Assembly: GCA_025352825.1 (NCBI GenBank)
Contig: JANXSG010000072.1
Span: 1 to 50,263 of the forward strand
Reading direction: 5' to 3'
Length of the DNA stretch: 50,263 nucleotides
Origin: Chthonomonadaceae bacterium
GTDB taxonomy: Bacteria > Armatimonadota > Chthonomonadetes > Chthonomonadales > Chthonomonadaceae
The notes beneath the pieces are model-generated. The model saw nothing but the letters and a program-made list of their open reading frames with translations. It was not told where the DNA came from and ran no database searches. Every line of letters starts with the position of its first letter. The stretch's first letter is position 1. Made by a program: the position numbers and the translations under genes. This document shows, piece after piece, positions 27,653-35,556 of the stretch.

Positions 27653-27940
27653 TTATGGAGGCGTAACTAGTAGACATTGGGTTATCGGCGAATTTTCTAA
27701 CACTCCTCCCCCATCAATAGCAATGAAGACCCTTAGGATACGTTTATGTCTATCATCCCAGACTGCCTCGATTTCGATCTGATATACTTCGCCTGAGGGA
27801 CCGACAATCTCAAAACTATCAGGTTGGGAGAGAAACGCGAGCAGATCGTCATATCCTCGAGCTTCATATTGCGTTATATAATCATCAAGAATTGATGCAG
27901 CTTCTACTTTGCTCATGTTCGGTTCAATGTGTGCAGGCAT
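27653..27940 (-). CDS. small protein of unknown function, partner of the 27210 gene
   Basis: The 95-residue product starts MPAHIEPNMSKVEA and has a helical N-terminal half (ASILDDYITQYEARGYDDLL). A strand-rich second half follows (DSFEIVGPSGEVYQIEIEAV then RVFIAIDGGG). I recognise no named family. The ATG at 27940 has GGGAG 7 nt upstream, which favours it over an ATG at 27964. It precedes the 27210-27560 gene by 92 bp and both are likely transcribed together. Confidence 0.6.
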   Translation of the reverse strand: MPAHIEPNMSKVEAASILDDYITQYEARGYDDLLAFLSQPDSFEIVGPSGEVYQIEIEAVWDDRHKRILRVFIAIDGGGVLENSPITQCLLVTPP

Positions 27941-27964
27941 GATTAATCTCCCAAGATGATTCAT

Positions 27965-28311
27965 AACACTGCGTTCAAGATAAATTAGTATACTCCGATT
28001 TGAGTCATGAGTTGAAGAAAATTTAAATTATACGAGTCCTATGAAATCTTCTATTGAAATCCATAAGATTATTACTTCCAATATTGGATAACCTTGTGTA
28101 TAATATATTAGAGCCTGCGACATTTACTGCACCAGAAATGGTTGACTGTCCACTGGAGGAAACTCCTTTATGCCGCAGGTTTTTTTTGTCTTCTTTAATT
28201 CCACTTCTATCAGCTACCTTCCATTTTAGCAGTCGATCAACCAAAAGTTCCTCTTTTCACATTTTCGCAGGGTATCCTCTGATAGATATTCACCGCAAAG
28301 AAAGTTTATAG
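27965..28311. other. intergenic region without a recognisable gene
   Basis: This AT-rich gap separates the small unknown pair (-) from the chromate transporter (+). It holds a TATAAT at 28099-28104 without a good -35, a small GGAG-GAAA-CTCC stem-loop at 28155-28166 and a T8 run at 28180. Overlapping open frames on both strands lack family resemblance or ribosome-binding sites and are not called. Confidence 0.4.
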
Positions 28312-28917
28312 ATGTCTACTTCTCCACCTAAACCCTGCATCTGGTTGTTCCTGCGTTTGTGGTTCTCTATCGGAGTGCAGTCTTTCGGAGGCGGCACAGC
28401 AACATTTACGCTTATTCGGCGAACAGCAGTTGAGCAAAATGAGTGGCTCACCGATAATGAGTTCAATAACGACTGGGCTCTCTGCCAGATTACTCCTGGA
28501 ATTAATCTACTAGGGCTAACTATACTTATCGGCAGACGGGTTGCTGGTATACCGGGGATCATCGCTGCCCTGTTAGGGCTTTTGGTTCCAAGCGTAACCA
28601 TTACCATTTTGATAACAGCTTTTTACGCGCAGATAAAAAGCTGTCCAGCAGTTCAGAATGCTTTCCACGGCATCATTCCGGCATGTGTTGGTTTGGGGTT
28701 GGTAACCGCGCATCAGATGTCAGTGTCTCCATTGAAAGCAAGTAAAAAAGAGGGAAATGGCAGTTTCGCCCTTAGCGCTGCGCTATTAGTTTTCAGTGGC
28801 CTTGCAGTAGCACTATGGAAACTACCTGTAGTGTTGGTATTATTCGCCGCGGGGTTAGTCAGCGCGTTTGCGCATTGGGTTCGATCTAAATCGAAAACTA
28901 GTGAGTCAACACTATGA
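28312..28917 (+). CDS. chromate transporter, first half-size subunit (CHR family)
   Basis: The 201-residue protein matches one half of ChrA-type transporters (short-chain CHR family). It has the N-terminal signature FSIGVQSFGGGTATFTLIRR and the Q-x-x-PGxN-like CQITPGINLLGLTILIGRR, followed by about five hydrophobic segments. CHR proteins move chromate or similar oxyanions across the membrane; short-chain members work as pairs encoded by adjacent genes, as here. The next gene overlaps its stop by 4 bp (ATGA), so the two chains should be made in equal amounts. Confidence 0.88.
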   Translation: MSTSPPKPCIWLFLRLWFSIGVQSFGGGTATFTLIRRTAVEQNEWLTDNEFNNDWALCQITPGINLLGLTILIGRRVAGIPGIIAALLGLLVPSVTITILITAFYAQIKSCPAVQNAFHGIIPACVGLGLVTAHQMSVSPLKASKKEGNGSFALSAALLVFSGLAVALWKLPVVLVLFAAGLVSAFAHWVRSKSKTSESTL

Positions 28918-29420
28918 ATCTTCTACTCTTCTTCGGGCTAGTTTTAAAAGCATCCCTATTCTCAACCAGTGGTATGGGAAACGTCCCAGCGCTTCATAAC
29001 GATCTGCTCGCACGTAACTGGTCTACCGAAAAACAGTTTGGAGAAGCGTTAGCTGTAGGGCAGCTATCCCCTGGCCCGAACGGCTTGTGGGTAGTAAGCC
29101 TCGGATATCTGCTTGGGGGATTGCGAGGATCACTTCTAGCGCTTCTTGCGATCATATGCCCCACTGTGCTGGTGCTGCTTATGAACAAACTCTATGCCAG
29201 AGTGAAGCATCATGCAGCGGTGGATGGATTTATTCGAGGAATGGGTTTAGCTGTCGTGGGAGTCTTTGTTGTTGTACTTTTACAGCTGCTTTACAGAGTT
29301 GGACTGGATGTTCGAAGCGCTTCGATTACGCTCTGCAGTATCGGGCTTGGCCTCTACCGTCGGATATCAGTTATTGTAATACTTTTTCTTGCAGGTATAG
29401 CAGGGATTCTATTTCGCTGA
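28914..29420 (+). CDS. chromate transporter, second half-size subunit (CHR family)
   Basis: This 168-residue protein is the second half-size CHR protein. It carries LLFFGLVLKASLFSTSGMGN and GQLSPGPNGLWVVSLGYLLG, the equivalent of the CHR signature with its PGPNG turn, and about five hydrophobic segments. Its start overlaps the stop of the preceding subunit, so a heterodimer is likely. Oxyanion specificity cannot be read from the sequence. A consensus promoter for the next remnant begins about 30 bp after its stop. Confidence 0.88.
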   Translation: MNLLLFFGLVLKASLFSTSGMGNVPALHNDLLARNWSTEKQFGEALAVGQLSPGPNGLWVVSLGYLLGGLRGSLLALLAIICPTVLVLLMNKLYARVKHHAAVDGFIRGMGLAVVGVFVVVLLQLLYRVGLDVRSASITLCSIGLGLYRRISVIVILFLAGIAGILFR

Positions 29421-29448
29421 CTCCGCGAATAGAATTAAATATTTGTTC

Positions 29449-29504
29449 TTGACAATCGAATTTTAACGCGTTAGAATGTGCTTAGAGTTATATAGTTATA
29501 TAAC
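29449..29504 (+). promoter_or_regulatory. consensus promoter with palindromic operator ahead of the GntR remnant
   Basis: TTGACA (29449-29454), a 17-bp spacer and TAGAAT (29472-29477) make a near-consensus sigma70 promoter. About 17 bp further lies GTTATATAAC (29495-29504), a perfect 10-bp palindrome preceded by a half copy GTTATATA. This is a plausible operator of the GntR-type regulator that once followed. Confidence 0.6.
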
Positions 29505-29522
29505 ACCAAGCATTCACTATTT

Positions 29523-29675
29523 ATGAACAATGAAGCCATAGACAAAACAAGCCGACTTCCCCGTTACCTGCAGGTTCGAAGTATGCTGGAAAAATCTCTT
29601 GCTCGGCGCGAATATTGTGTAAGGAAGCAGATTCCGGTTGTGAATAGTAGTGCAGGCTCAGCAGTGACTCGTTAG
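29523..29675 (+). pseudogene. GntR-family regulator remnant (N-terminal piece)
   Basis: The 50-residue frame contains RLPRYLQVRSMLEKSLARRE followed by YCVRKQIP. This matches the start of GntR-type winged-helix domains (Y-x-Q-V-x-x-x-L...G-x-x-LP), but the recognition helix and the whole effector domain are missing. The sequence then turns into unrelated residues and stops. The conserved Gly of that motif is Arg here. It has a good promoter and operator, so it was probably a self-regulated gene that was truncated. The DNA from 29676 to 29813 shows nothing recognisable. Confidence 0.55.
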
Positions 29676-29813
29676 ATACATCCTGCTAAGCTGTACCCTC
29701 ATCCATATTAGCATTAGGTTAGGGAGTTAAATTGCGTTCAAAATGCGTGCAGTATTGCTTTTTCCAACGACGGGATTTAGGGGACGTGAAAGTAATCGCA
29801 AAAACGACTATTT

Positions 29814-29978
29814 CCGGGAGTTGAAAACTCCCGGCATCAAAAAGCAGGCGTCTTTCAGACGCGAATCCCGTCCAGAGTACGGCTGGCCGCAGGCCTTCAA
29901 GACGGGTACTTCAGTGCCCGGCAATGTTCCGGGAGTTGAAAACTCCCGGCATCAAAAAACAGGCGTCTTTCAGACGCG
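29814..29978. repeat. hairpin repeat family B, one full and one partial tandem copy
   Basis: Copy 1 (29814-29926) runs from the stem-loop CCGGGAGTTGAAAACTCCCGG through GCGTCT/AGACGC to CAGTGCCCGGCAATG, like the unit at 8839. Copy 2 (29929-29978) repeats only the first two stem-loops. Between 29979 and 30211 nothing else is recognisable apart from an AT-rich stretch ahead of the next gene. Confidence 0.8.
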
Positions 29979-30211
29979 ATCTACGTCCAAAGGTGTTCCT
30001 CGGAATAAGTTCGAATGAGGATTGAGAGAGTTCTGATCTCGGTAATTCATTCTGCAAAACCTTTCCAGAGAATTTTAAAAAAATATATATTATTTATTTT
30101 CCTTTCATGTGATTTTCATCTAGACAGTGGATACTATCATCGTTGGGCAATGATGAGCAACATAAATGGGCCGAGAACCAAAGAGGTTCCCGGTGGAGAG
30201 AGGAAAAGAAA

Positions 30212-31075
30212 ATGAAAACTGGAAACTCTTGGAAAACAAAAAAGATTATCCTGGCAGCTCTGGTTGCAGGATCGGTCAGCGGATCGATAGCTTTCGCTCA
30301 AGGTTCGGAAGGTTTCGGCGGCCCTGGTGGTCCTCCCCCCAGGCATGGCAGAGGAATGCCGCCATTTGGCAGCCCAAGGCGAGTAACTGTTTTAGACTTA
30401 CCGATGCCAGTTCTCAGCGCTGGACTTAAACTTACAGAAGATCAGCAGAGCAAGGTTCACGACATACAGAAGAGCTTCCGCGATCAGCGAGATTCACTAA
30501 TGCCCCGACGAGGACCAGATTCCGGAGGGCCGCCAGATCAGAGCACCATGCAGGCTAACATGGAAAAGCTAAAAGCGCTGGATGCAGCAGCAAACAACAG
30601 CATCAAAGCGGTGCTGAACGCTGACCAGAAGGCGCTGTTGCCAGATCTGCTCAAAAATATTGAAACGCTGCGAGCTGCGGGTATTCCAGCGGAGCTTTAT
30701 GGCAAGCTTAACCTCAGCGATGGGCAGACAAAGAAAATTGCCGAAATAGTGCAGCAGGCTCAGCAGGATATGCATGCCAAAATGGAAGCTGCTCGCCAGA
30801 GTGGTGATTTTGAAGCCACTCGCAGCGCTATGGATCAATCGAGGGCAGAAACCCATCAGAAAGCGATGGCGATCCTTACCGACGATCAGAAATCCATGGT
30901 CGAGCAGTTCATAAAGGATCACCCTCGGCCTCAAGGAGGCAGAGGGGGAGGCCCGGGTCGAGGGCATGGCGGCCCGCCACATGACGGTTTCGGCCCACCT
31001 CCTGGCGGAGGTCCAGACGGTGGGCCACCACCACCTGATGGCCCTCCACCAGGCGGTGATCCCTCAAACTCCTGA
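30212..31075 (+). CDS. Spy/CpxP-like periplasmic protein with Gly/Pro-rich tail
   Basis: The 287-residue product has a Sec signal peptide (MKTGNSWKTKKIILAALVAG, cleavage after IAFA). A first Gly/Pro/Arg-rich stretch follows, then an all-helical region with two LTxxQ-type repeats (LKLTEDQQSKVHDIQKSF and LNLSDGQTKKIAEIVQQAQ) plus a third, ILTDDQKSMVEQF. These resemble the Spy/CpxP periplasmic chaperone and metal-stress fold. The last 45 residues are almost only Gly, Pro, Asp and Arg (GGRGGGPGRGHGG...), probably disordered. The ATG at 30212 follows GGAGAGAGG. A chaperone-like or metal-related role is inferred from the fold alone. A strong hairpin terminator follows. Confidence 0.7.
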   Translation: MKTGNSWKTKKIILAALVAGSVSGSIAFAQGSEGFGGPGGPPPRHGRGMPPFGSPRRVTVLDLPMPVLSAGLKLTEDQQSKVHDIQKSFRDQRDSLMPRRGPDSGGPPDQSTMQANMEKLKALDAAANNSIKAVLNADQKALLPDLLKNIETLRAAGIPAELYGKLNLSDGQTKKIAEIVQQAQQDMHAKMEAARQSGDFEATRSAMDQSRAETHQKAMAILTDDQKSMVEQFIKDHPRPQGGRGGGPGRGHGGPPHDGFGPPPGGGPDGGPPPPDGPPPGGDPSNS

Positions 31076-31108
31076 TGAGTTCAGGCGGTTCGAAGGGATT
31101 CAAGCGAA

Positions 31109-31151
31109 CAAAGAAAACGAGTGCTGAAAATTTCAACGCTCGTTTTCTTTG
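31109..31151 (+). terminator. intrinsic terminator after the Spy-like gene
   Basis: CAAAGAAAACGAG (31109-31121) and CTCGTTTTCTTTG (31139-31151) are perfectly complementary over 13 bp, with a further TGAAA/TTTCA stem in the loop. The T-rich right arm takes the place of a separate U tail. Confidence 0.75.
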
Positions 31152-31231
31152 TGACTCTACTCTATCGGAAATCTTGTTAGAATAGTATTCATGTGGTAAT
31201 TGCAAAAAGTCTGCAGTATACGCACATTTTA

Positions 31232-31411
31232 GCCCTCACCCCCTGCCCCCTCTCCCAAAAACAGGAAAGGGGAAAACTAAATATGTGGCTTACTATCTCC
31301 CATTTCTTGGGAGATTCGATTTTATTAAGATCAAAACCTTATATCATATTGAAAAACCTACGCCAATGCCCCCCTCTCCTGTTTTTGGGAGAGGGGGCAG
31401 GGGGTGAGGGC
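31232..31411. repeat. dispersed inverted-arm repeat, locus 3 of 6
   Basis: The left arm starts GCCCTCACCCCCTGCCCCC then TCTCCCAAAAACAGG. The right arm from about 31373 is its near-exact complement ending GGGGGTGAGGGC. Roughly 100 bp of AT-rich DNA lie between the arms. The arms match those at 5891-6058 closely. Confidence 0.8.
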
Positions 31412-31608
31412 GTTGTTCATTTTATAACTACTTTGAATAATTGTAAGAGACTCTAACGGCTGATATTTCTTATGATGTGTTGGCAGCTACTTGTTCATAT
31501 TTCGATGCGTAATCGCATAATTTAGAATGCAATTGTGCTCACGCCACAATCCTGCACCTTCGATATATGATTATTTTTGTTTTAATTAAGATATTTTCAT
31601 AAATGCTC

Positions 31609-31661
31609 TTGACATCTGATCGCAATATGTTTATAATACAAACGGTTGCAACAAACGGTTG
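31609..31661 (+). promoter_or_regulatory. fully consensus promoter with repeated operator-like motif ahead of the LacI gene
   Basis: TTGACA (31609-31614), a 17-bp spacer and TATAAT (31632-31637) match the sigma70 consensus exactly. Immediately after the -10 the 10-mer CAAACGGTTG occurs twice (31639-31648 and 31652-31661). Each is a near palindrome (CAA.CG.TTG), the style of LacI-family sites. Their position over the transcription start would allow strong autorepression. Confidence 0.75.
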
Positions 31662-31698
31662 TGTAAAGCAAAAAGCAATTTATGTGGAGAGATTCGAT

Positions 31699-32877
31699 AT
31701 GGCAGCGACCATCAACGAGCTTGCCGCTCGTTTAAATTTAAATAAAGCAACAGTGTCCAGAATCCTTAACGGAAAAGGAGAAGGATTTTCCGTACAAACG
31801 CGGCAGCGAGTACTTTCCATGGCAGTAGAAATGGAATATCAGCCGAATCTAGCAGCTCGTGCCCTGGCAACAGGTGACTATCTAGGAATGGAGAACAGAG
31901 ATTCAAATGTCCCGCGAATTAGCCTCGTGGTGCCAAACCTATCTGCCCCCGTTATCCTCGCGGTCTGCCAGGGGGTGGAACGGCAAGCCCGGCAGCGCGG
32001 ATATCAGGTACTGCTGGCAAGTTCGGAATTTGGGCTTGCTCATGAACAAGAGTTAGCCGAAGAGCATCGGCAGGCAGGAGTGAAGGGAGTCATCCTCTAT
32101 CCTGTGACACGGCATCGGCAGGAAATGGCGCACGACTATATTATGGCGTGGCCAAAAGATTTTCCGCTAGTAGCAATCGATATTGCCTGCGAAGAGTGGC
32201 CCTGTTTTCGTGCACAGTTCGATAACTACCGCCTTGGATATGATATGACGATGGAACTGATCCGGCACGGGCATAGAAACATCGTTTTTATGAATGCAGA
32301 GCCGGATCGACTCCACTCTTCCATTCATGAGCGCAGAGCGGGATGGCAAAAAGCTTGTAATGAATTGGGATTTCAGATATCCAAAAGCTATGATGGATGG
32401 CCTGTAAACATGCACGAATTCGTCTCCTTTCCACCCGACCATGCTGAATTTGAAGATATCGTGAAGAGCCTTCTCCAGCTTAGCCCAAGTCCTGATGCTG
32501 TCATCGCATGGAACGATGTGGCAGCAGTGCATTTAACACAGGCGCTCATTAATGCAGGAATCAGAGTTCCGCACGAAATTAGAGTCACTGGGTTCGATAA
32601 TGAACCGTTGATTACTCGTCTATTCCGACCCCTATTTCCCACTTCTATGCCAGATTTTGTACATCTAGGGGAGTGGGCGGTGGAGAATCTGATCGCGATG
32701 ATTGATGGAACAAACGCCCCAGTGAGTGCTTTTGATCTTACTGTACCCATTTTATGGCGGGAGCCGCAGCTTGGGTCAGCTCAAGAATCGTCTTTTTCAG
32801 ACGTGGTAGTTTCCTCAGAGCCTACCAGAATGGCAGCTTTTCAGGCCGAAGCCGTAGGGCAGGCTCTCACGAATTAA
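31699..32877 (+). CDS. LacI-family transcriptional regulator
   Basis: The 392-residue protein has an N-terminal LacI helix-turn-helix (MAATINELAARLNLNKATVS, then RILNGKGEGFSVQTRQRVL) with the hinge region near residues 45-60. The C-terminal periplasmic-binding-protein-like sensor runs from RISLVVPNLSAPVILAVCQG through VIAWNDVAAVHLTQAL to VTGFDNEP. Such regulators usually bind a sugar or nucleoside and repress nearby genes. No sugar operon adjoins: a prepilin gene follows 175 bp downstream. The ATG at 31699 follows GGAGAG; the frame is open to 31603 but that would overlap the promoter. Autoregulation through the repeated CAAACGGTTG is likely. Confidence 0.9.
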   Translation: MAATINELAARLNLNKATVSRILNGKGEGFSVQTRQRVLSMAVEMEYQPNLAARALATGDYLGMENRDSNVPRISLVVPNLSAPVILAVCQGVERQARQRGYQVLLASSEFGLAHEQELAEEHRQAGVKGVILYPVTRHRQEMAHDYIMAWPKDFPLVAIDIACEEWPCFRAQFDNYRLGYDMTMELIRHGHRNIVFMNAEPDRLHSSIHERRAGWQKACNELGFQISKSYDGWPVNMHEFVSFPPDHAEFEDIVKSLLQLSPSPDAVIAWNDVAAVHLTQALINAGIRVPHEIRVTGFDNEPLITRLFRPLFPTSMPDFVHLGEWAVENLIAMIDGTNAPVSAFDLTVPILWREPQLGSAQESSFSDVVVSSEPTRMAAFQAEAVGQALTN

Positions 32878-33009
32878 TACGAAAGGTGGTGATATAGCAA
32901 GACTATTGCTGAGTGAACTCAGATGTTGATTTCCATTCTAAGGTTACCGTACCATCCGATGTACTTATTCACCGTCGAGTTAGTGTTTCAATACACGCTC
33001 ATTTACCTT

Positions 33010-33025
33010 GCGGGCAGACGCCCGC
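33010..33025 (+). other. small leader hairpin before the prepilin
   Basis: GCGGGC and GCCCGC flank the loop AGAC, a 6-bp GC stem about 28 bp ahead of the prepilin ATG. It may protect the 5' end of the mRNA or be another small hairpin module. No factor can be named. Confidence 0.35.
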
Positions 33026-33052
33026 GAACTTGATTTCCAAAGGAGATGAATC

Positions 33053-33904
33053 ATGGCAAGGAAAAACTCAAGAGGATTTACACTTATCGAACTCCTCGTT
33101 GTCATCGCAATTATTGCGATCTTAGCGGCTATTCTATTCCCAGTATTTGCCAAGGCTCGTGGTATGGCGAGAAAGATCTCTAGCCTTTCGAACATGAAGC
33201 AGCTCGCGCTCGGCGATCTAATGTATTCACAGGACTACGACGAAGCGTTCCCATTCAACGATTGGTGGGATCAGCAGCACTGTAACCCGGCTGTGTATCC
33301 TAGCACGACTTGTGCTGGCGCTTTCACGGGCGGACGCCGCACATATGCCGATTCGATACTCCCGTATGTGAAAAACAAACAGGTGTTTGCCAGCCCCAAC
33401 CACCCCAAAGAGCTTCTCGCTTATGTGCAGAACATATGGCTGACTCCTATTGCCTGGGCGACTTCCGCTGCTGTTAACGGTAACGGAAATCCCACTAACT
33501 TCAAGTACATCGCCACTCAAAGCCAGATAAACGAGCCTTCCGATAGGATAATGCTCGGAGAATGGGCTGTTCCAGGAGCGGCAGGCGACTTCGGACCCTG
33601 GTATGTCTATATATTCCAGGATTCGTTCAACCAGTTAGCATCAGCACAATCAAAGCAGCTTATCTGGGCATTCTGTGATGGCCATGCGAAGTCCTTGACT
33701 TTCAAGTCACTCGTGACACCTAAATTCAAGCTCAACGCAGTGGACGACTGGCACTTGGATTCTGCCGGTGTGAGCGGCGCCCCAGCGGATGGTGATCTGG
33801 TGGCGATCGATAATCAAGGACTGCGTTTCGCCACAAGCCCAGAAGAAGCAGGCGCGATCTGGGCGGCGGCTCCCTTCGACCCTAAGAACAGCGACATCTG
33901 GTAA
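33053..33904 (+). CDS. type II secretion/type IV pilin-like prepilin (DUF1559-type)
   Basis: This 283-residue prepilin has a leader MARKNSRG followed by [20 protein letters not shown] and PVFAKARGMARK. The globular domain has NMKQLALGDLMYSQDYDEAF. The C-terminal motif is Q-X9-DG (Q-SKQLIWAFC-DG), with Gln where His is usual, followed by a longer extension of about 60 residues than in its paralogues. AAAGGAG lies 7 nt before the ATG. It is followed by an unknown membrane-anchored protein, a TPR protein and a CRTAC1-like lipoprotein on the same strand. The paralogue at 49030 lies upstream of a second TPR-CRTAC1 pair. Confidence 0.88.
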   Translation: MARKNSRGFTLIELLVVIAIIAILAAILFPVFAKARGMARKISSLSNMKQLALGDLMYSQDYDEAFPFNDWWDQQHCNPAVYPSTTCAGAFTGGRRTYADSILPYVKNKQVFASPNHPKELLAYVQNIWLTPIAWATSAAVNGNGNPTNFKYIATQSQINEPSDRIMLGEWAVPGAAGDFGPWYVYIFQDSFNQLASAQSKQLIWAFCDGHAKSLTFKSLVTPKFKLNAVDDWHLDSAGVSGAPADGDLVAIDNQGLRFATSPEEAGAIWAAAPFDPKNSDIW

Positions 33905-33925
33905 CTCTGCCAGTATTGTTATATC

Positions 33926-33958
33926 AACTCCTACCCTCGCACTCGCAGGGTAGGAGTT
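33926..33958 (+). terminator. hairpin after the prepilin gene
   Basis: AACTCCTACCCT (33926-33937) and AGGGTAGGAGTT (33947-33958) form a perfect 12-bp stem with a 9-nt loop, 22 bp past the prepilin stop. There is no long T run, so it may be a processing or attenuating structure that sets the prepilin message above the downstream genes. Confidence 0.65.
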
Positions 33959-33995
33959 GTGGTCAAAAACTACGGAAAGGTACACTGAAGCTACC

Positions 33996-34493
33996 ATGAC
34001 TAGCCCGATATCCCGCCTCACTGACCTGCGTGAGCTATCCGGATCTAAAAAGATAGCCGTCATCTTCGCGGCTGCGGCCATAATAGTTGTTGTCATCGGG
34101 TTTCTGCTTTCTAAATCGGGCCTCATAGGCGGCCCAGATTCCGTTGCCGGCTATTTTTTAATACAGGTTAATCCCACTTCTGAAAGCGCTAAGTCTGACC
34201 CATTCAGGGACGCAATCTGGGGATTCGAGCGCTTCGCTCTTAATGGAGACCGCACATTTCGACTAGGTGGCCTGAGGGGCACATGGAAAAGATCGGGTTC
34301 CACGTTAACCTTAAATCCGACTGTATCCCCGAAACCAGAAGAGTTCTATGCTAAGACGTCGATGGCACAGGCCATCACCATACTTCTTAAACCCTCCGAG
34401 TTCAAGATCAGCACGGACGAGAAAACTCTCACAGCCGTAAGCCCGACAAACGGACCAATAGTGTTCGTGAAATCAAATGACATCTTCCGGTAA
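33996..34493 (+). CDS. unknown single-span membrane protein with lipocalin-like beta domain
   Basis: The 165-residue product starts MTSPISRLTDLRELSGSK. It has one hydrophobic segment (KIAVIFAAAAIIVVVIGFLL) near residues 20-40, then an outer domain. That domain contains RFALNGDRTFRLGGLRGTWK, an SGSTLTLNPT strand pair and ISTDEKTLTAV, a pattern of short beta hairpins like small lipocalin-type domains. I recognise no family. The ATG at 33996 lacks a strong ribosome-binding site. Its 3' end overlaps the TPR gene by 17 bp, so it belongs to the prepilin-TPR-CRTAC1 group. Confidence 0.6.
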   Translation: MTSPISRLTDLRELSGSKKIAVIFAAAAIIVVVIGFLLSKSGLIGGPDSVAGYFLIQVNPTSESAKSDPFRDAIWGFERFALNGDRTFRLGGLRGTWKRSGSTLTLNPTVSPKPEEFYAKTSMAQAITILLKPSEFKISTDEKTLTAVSPTNGPIVFVKSNDIFR

Positions 34494-35556
34494 TAATAGC
34501 CATAGAGATAGGGCAAAAAAAGCTTCCCTTGCACGCCGGACACGTCATCGACCTGTCATTACAGTGGCGATAGTGCTGCTGGTATTTATTGTGGCAGTTA
34601 TCCTGCGTCGGTGGTCAGACGGTTTGCCAGAGCCGAATGCTGCTCAAATGTCGTTACAGCAGATGGAACAGCGTGCTCGTGCCGATCCGAATAACCCACA
34701 AGCCCAACTGGATTGGGCAGACCGGCTCTCTCTAGAAGGCAGTTTCGAAAAGGCACAGGTTGTCTACGATCACGCTTGCCACTTAGCCCCCAAAGATGCA
34801 AGACCCTTTGCTGGTCGGGCCAGGGTTGCCTTTGCGCTTCGGCGACCACAAGAAGCCCAGTCCCTTTTCCAAGATGCTATACAGAGAGACCCGAATGACC
34901 CGGAGTTGTGGCGGGGGCTGGCGCAGGTATACGAACATCTCCATTCATCTAAAGAAGCTATGGCCACCTATCTTCGATTAACTCAGCTGCGCCCTCAAGA
35001 GCCCCGATGGTGGCGTCAGTTAGGTATCCATTACGCAAGGCTTGGCTCTTGGCTCCCGAGCCGGAATGCATTAAAGCGTGCGGTCGAACTCGACCCTTCT
35101 GATGTGTCCGCACTGCATCACCTGGGACTCGTCAGCATCCGGCAGGGAAGGTTGGCAGAGGCGAAGGAAGCACTCGACAGGGCAATCATTCTCGAGCCGA
35201 ACCATCCCTCTGTTCTGATGCTCGAAGCGGATTTGATTCTGCTTATGGATTCGTCTCCGAAAGCTTTGATTCATGCCGAGGAGCTAATCAATCGCTCTCT
35301 CGCACAGGGTATCACGGGACCGCGTCACCAGATGCGCGGACGAATATACCTCGCACAACGCAGCTGTTCGAAAGCGATTGAAGAATTCCAATCTGCTTTG
35401 CGACTGGATCCAAGTCTTGTTAACACCCATGTCTATCTCTCTCAGGCTTACGCTCTGAACGGACAACCGGAACTTGCTCGCAATGCCTCGCGAGAATATA
35501 TGAAAAACCGGCTCGAAAGACCGAAAGACCTGACGGGAGAGGAGGCACAGCAATAA
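34477..35556 (+). CDS. membrane-anchored TPR-repeat protein, module copy 1
   Basis: The 359-residue protein has a strongly basic N-terminus (HRDRAKKASLARRTRHRP), one transmembrane segment at about 27-44 (VITVAIVLLVFIVAVIL), and then about seven tetratricopeptide repeats. Typical ones are NNPQAQLDWADRLSLEGSFE, WWRQLGIHYARLGSW and ALHHLGLVSIRQGRLAEAKE. The positive-inside rule places the repeats outside the cytoplasm, where they could scaffold other exported proteins. It overlaps the preceding gene by 17 bp. GGAGAGGAGG within its last codons serves the next gene, whose first codon overlaps its TAA. Confidence 0.85.
   Translation: MTSSGNNSHRDRAKKASLARRTRHRPVITVAIVLLVFIVAVILRRWSDGLPEPNAAQMSLQQMEQRARADPNNPQAQLDWADRLSLEGSFEKAQVVYDHACHLAPKDARPFAGRARVAFALRRPQEAQSLFQDAIQRDPNDPELWRGLAQVYEHLHSSKEAMATYLRLTQLRPQEPRWWRQLGIHYARLGSWLPSRNALKRAVELDPSDVSALHHLGLVSIRQGRLAEAKEALDRAIILEPNHPSVLMLEADLILLMDSSPKALIHAEELINRSLAQGITGPRHQMRGRIYLAQRSCSKAIEEFQSALRLDPSLVNTHVYLSQAYALNGQPELARNASREYMKNRLERPKDLTGEEAQQ

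Noticed and set aside
28023-28311. Overlapping open frames on both strands in the gap before the chromate transporter
   Set aside because: No ribosome-binding site, no family resemblance, and the two contradict each other.
29814-29978. Direct repeats considered as a CRISPR array
   Set aside because: Only one full and one partial unit, no regular spacers, no cas genes, and the same unit occurs singly elsewhere.
29743-30018. 91-codon open frame before the Spy-like gene
   Set aside because: It translates through the hairpin repeats; the peptide contains the repeat twice and has no ribosome-binding site.
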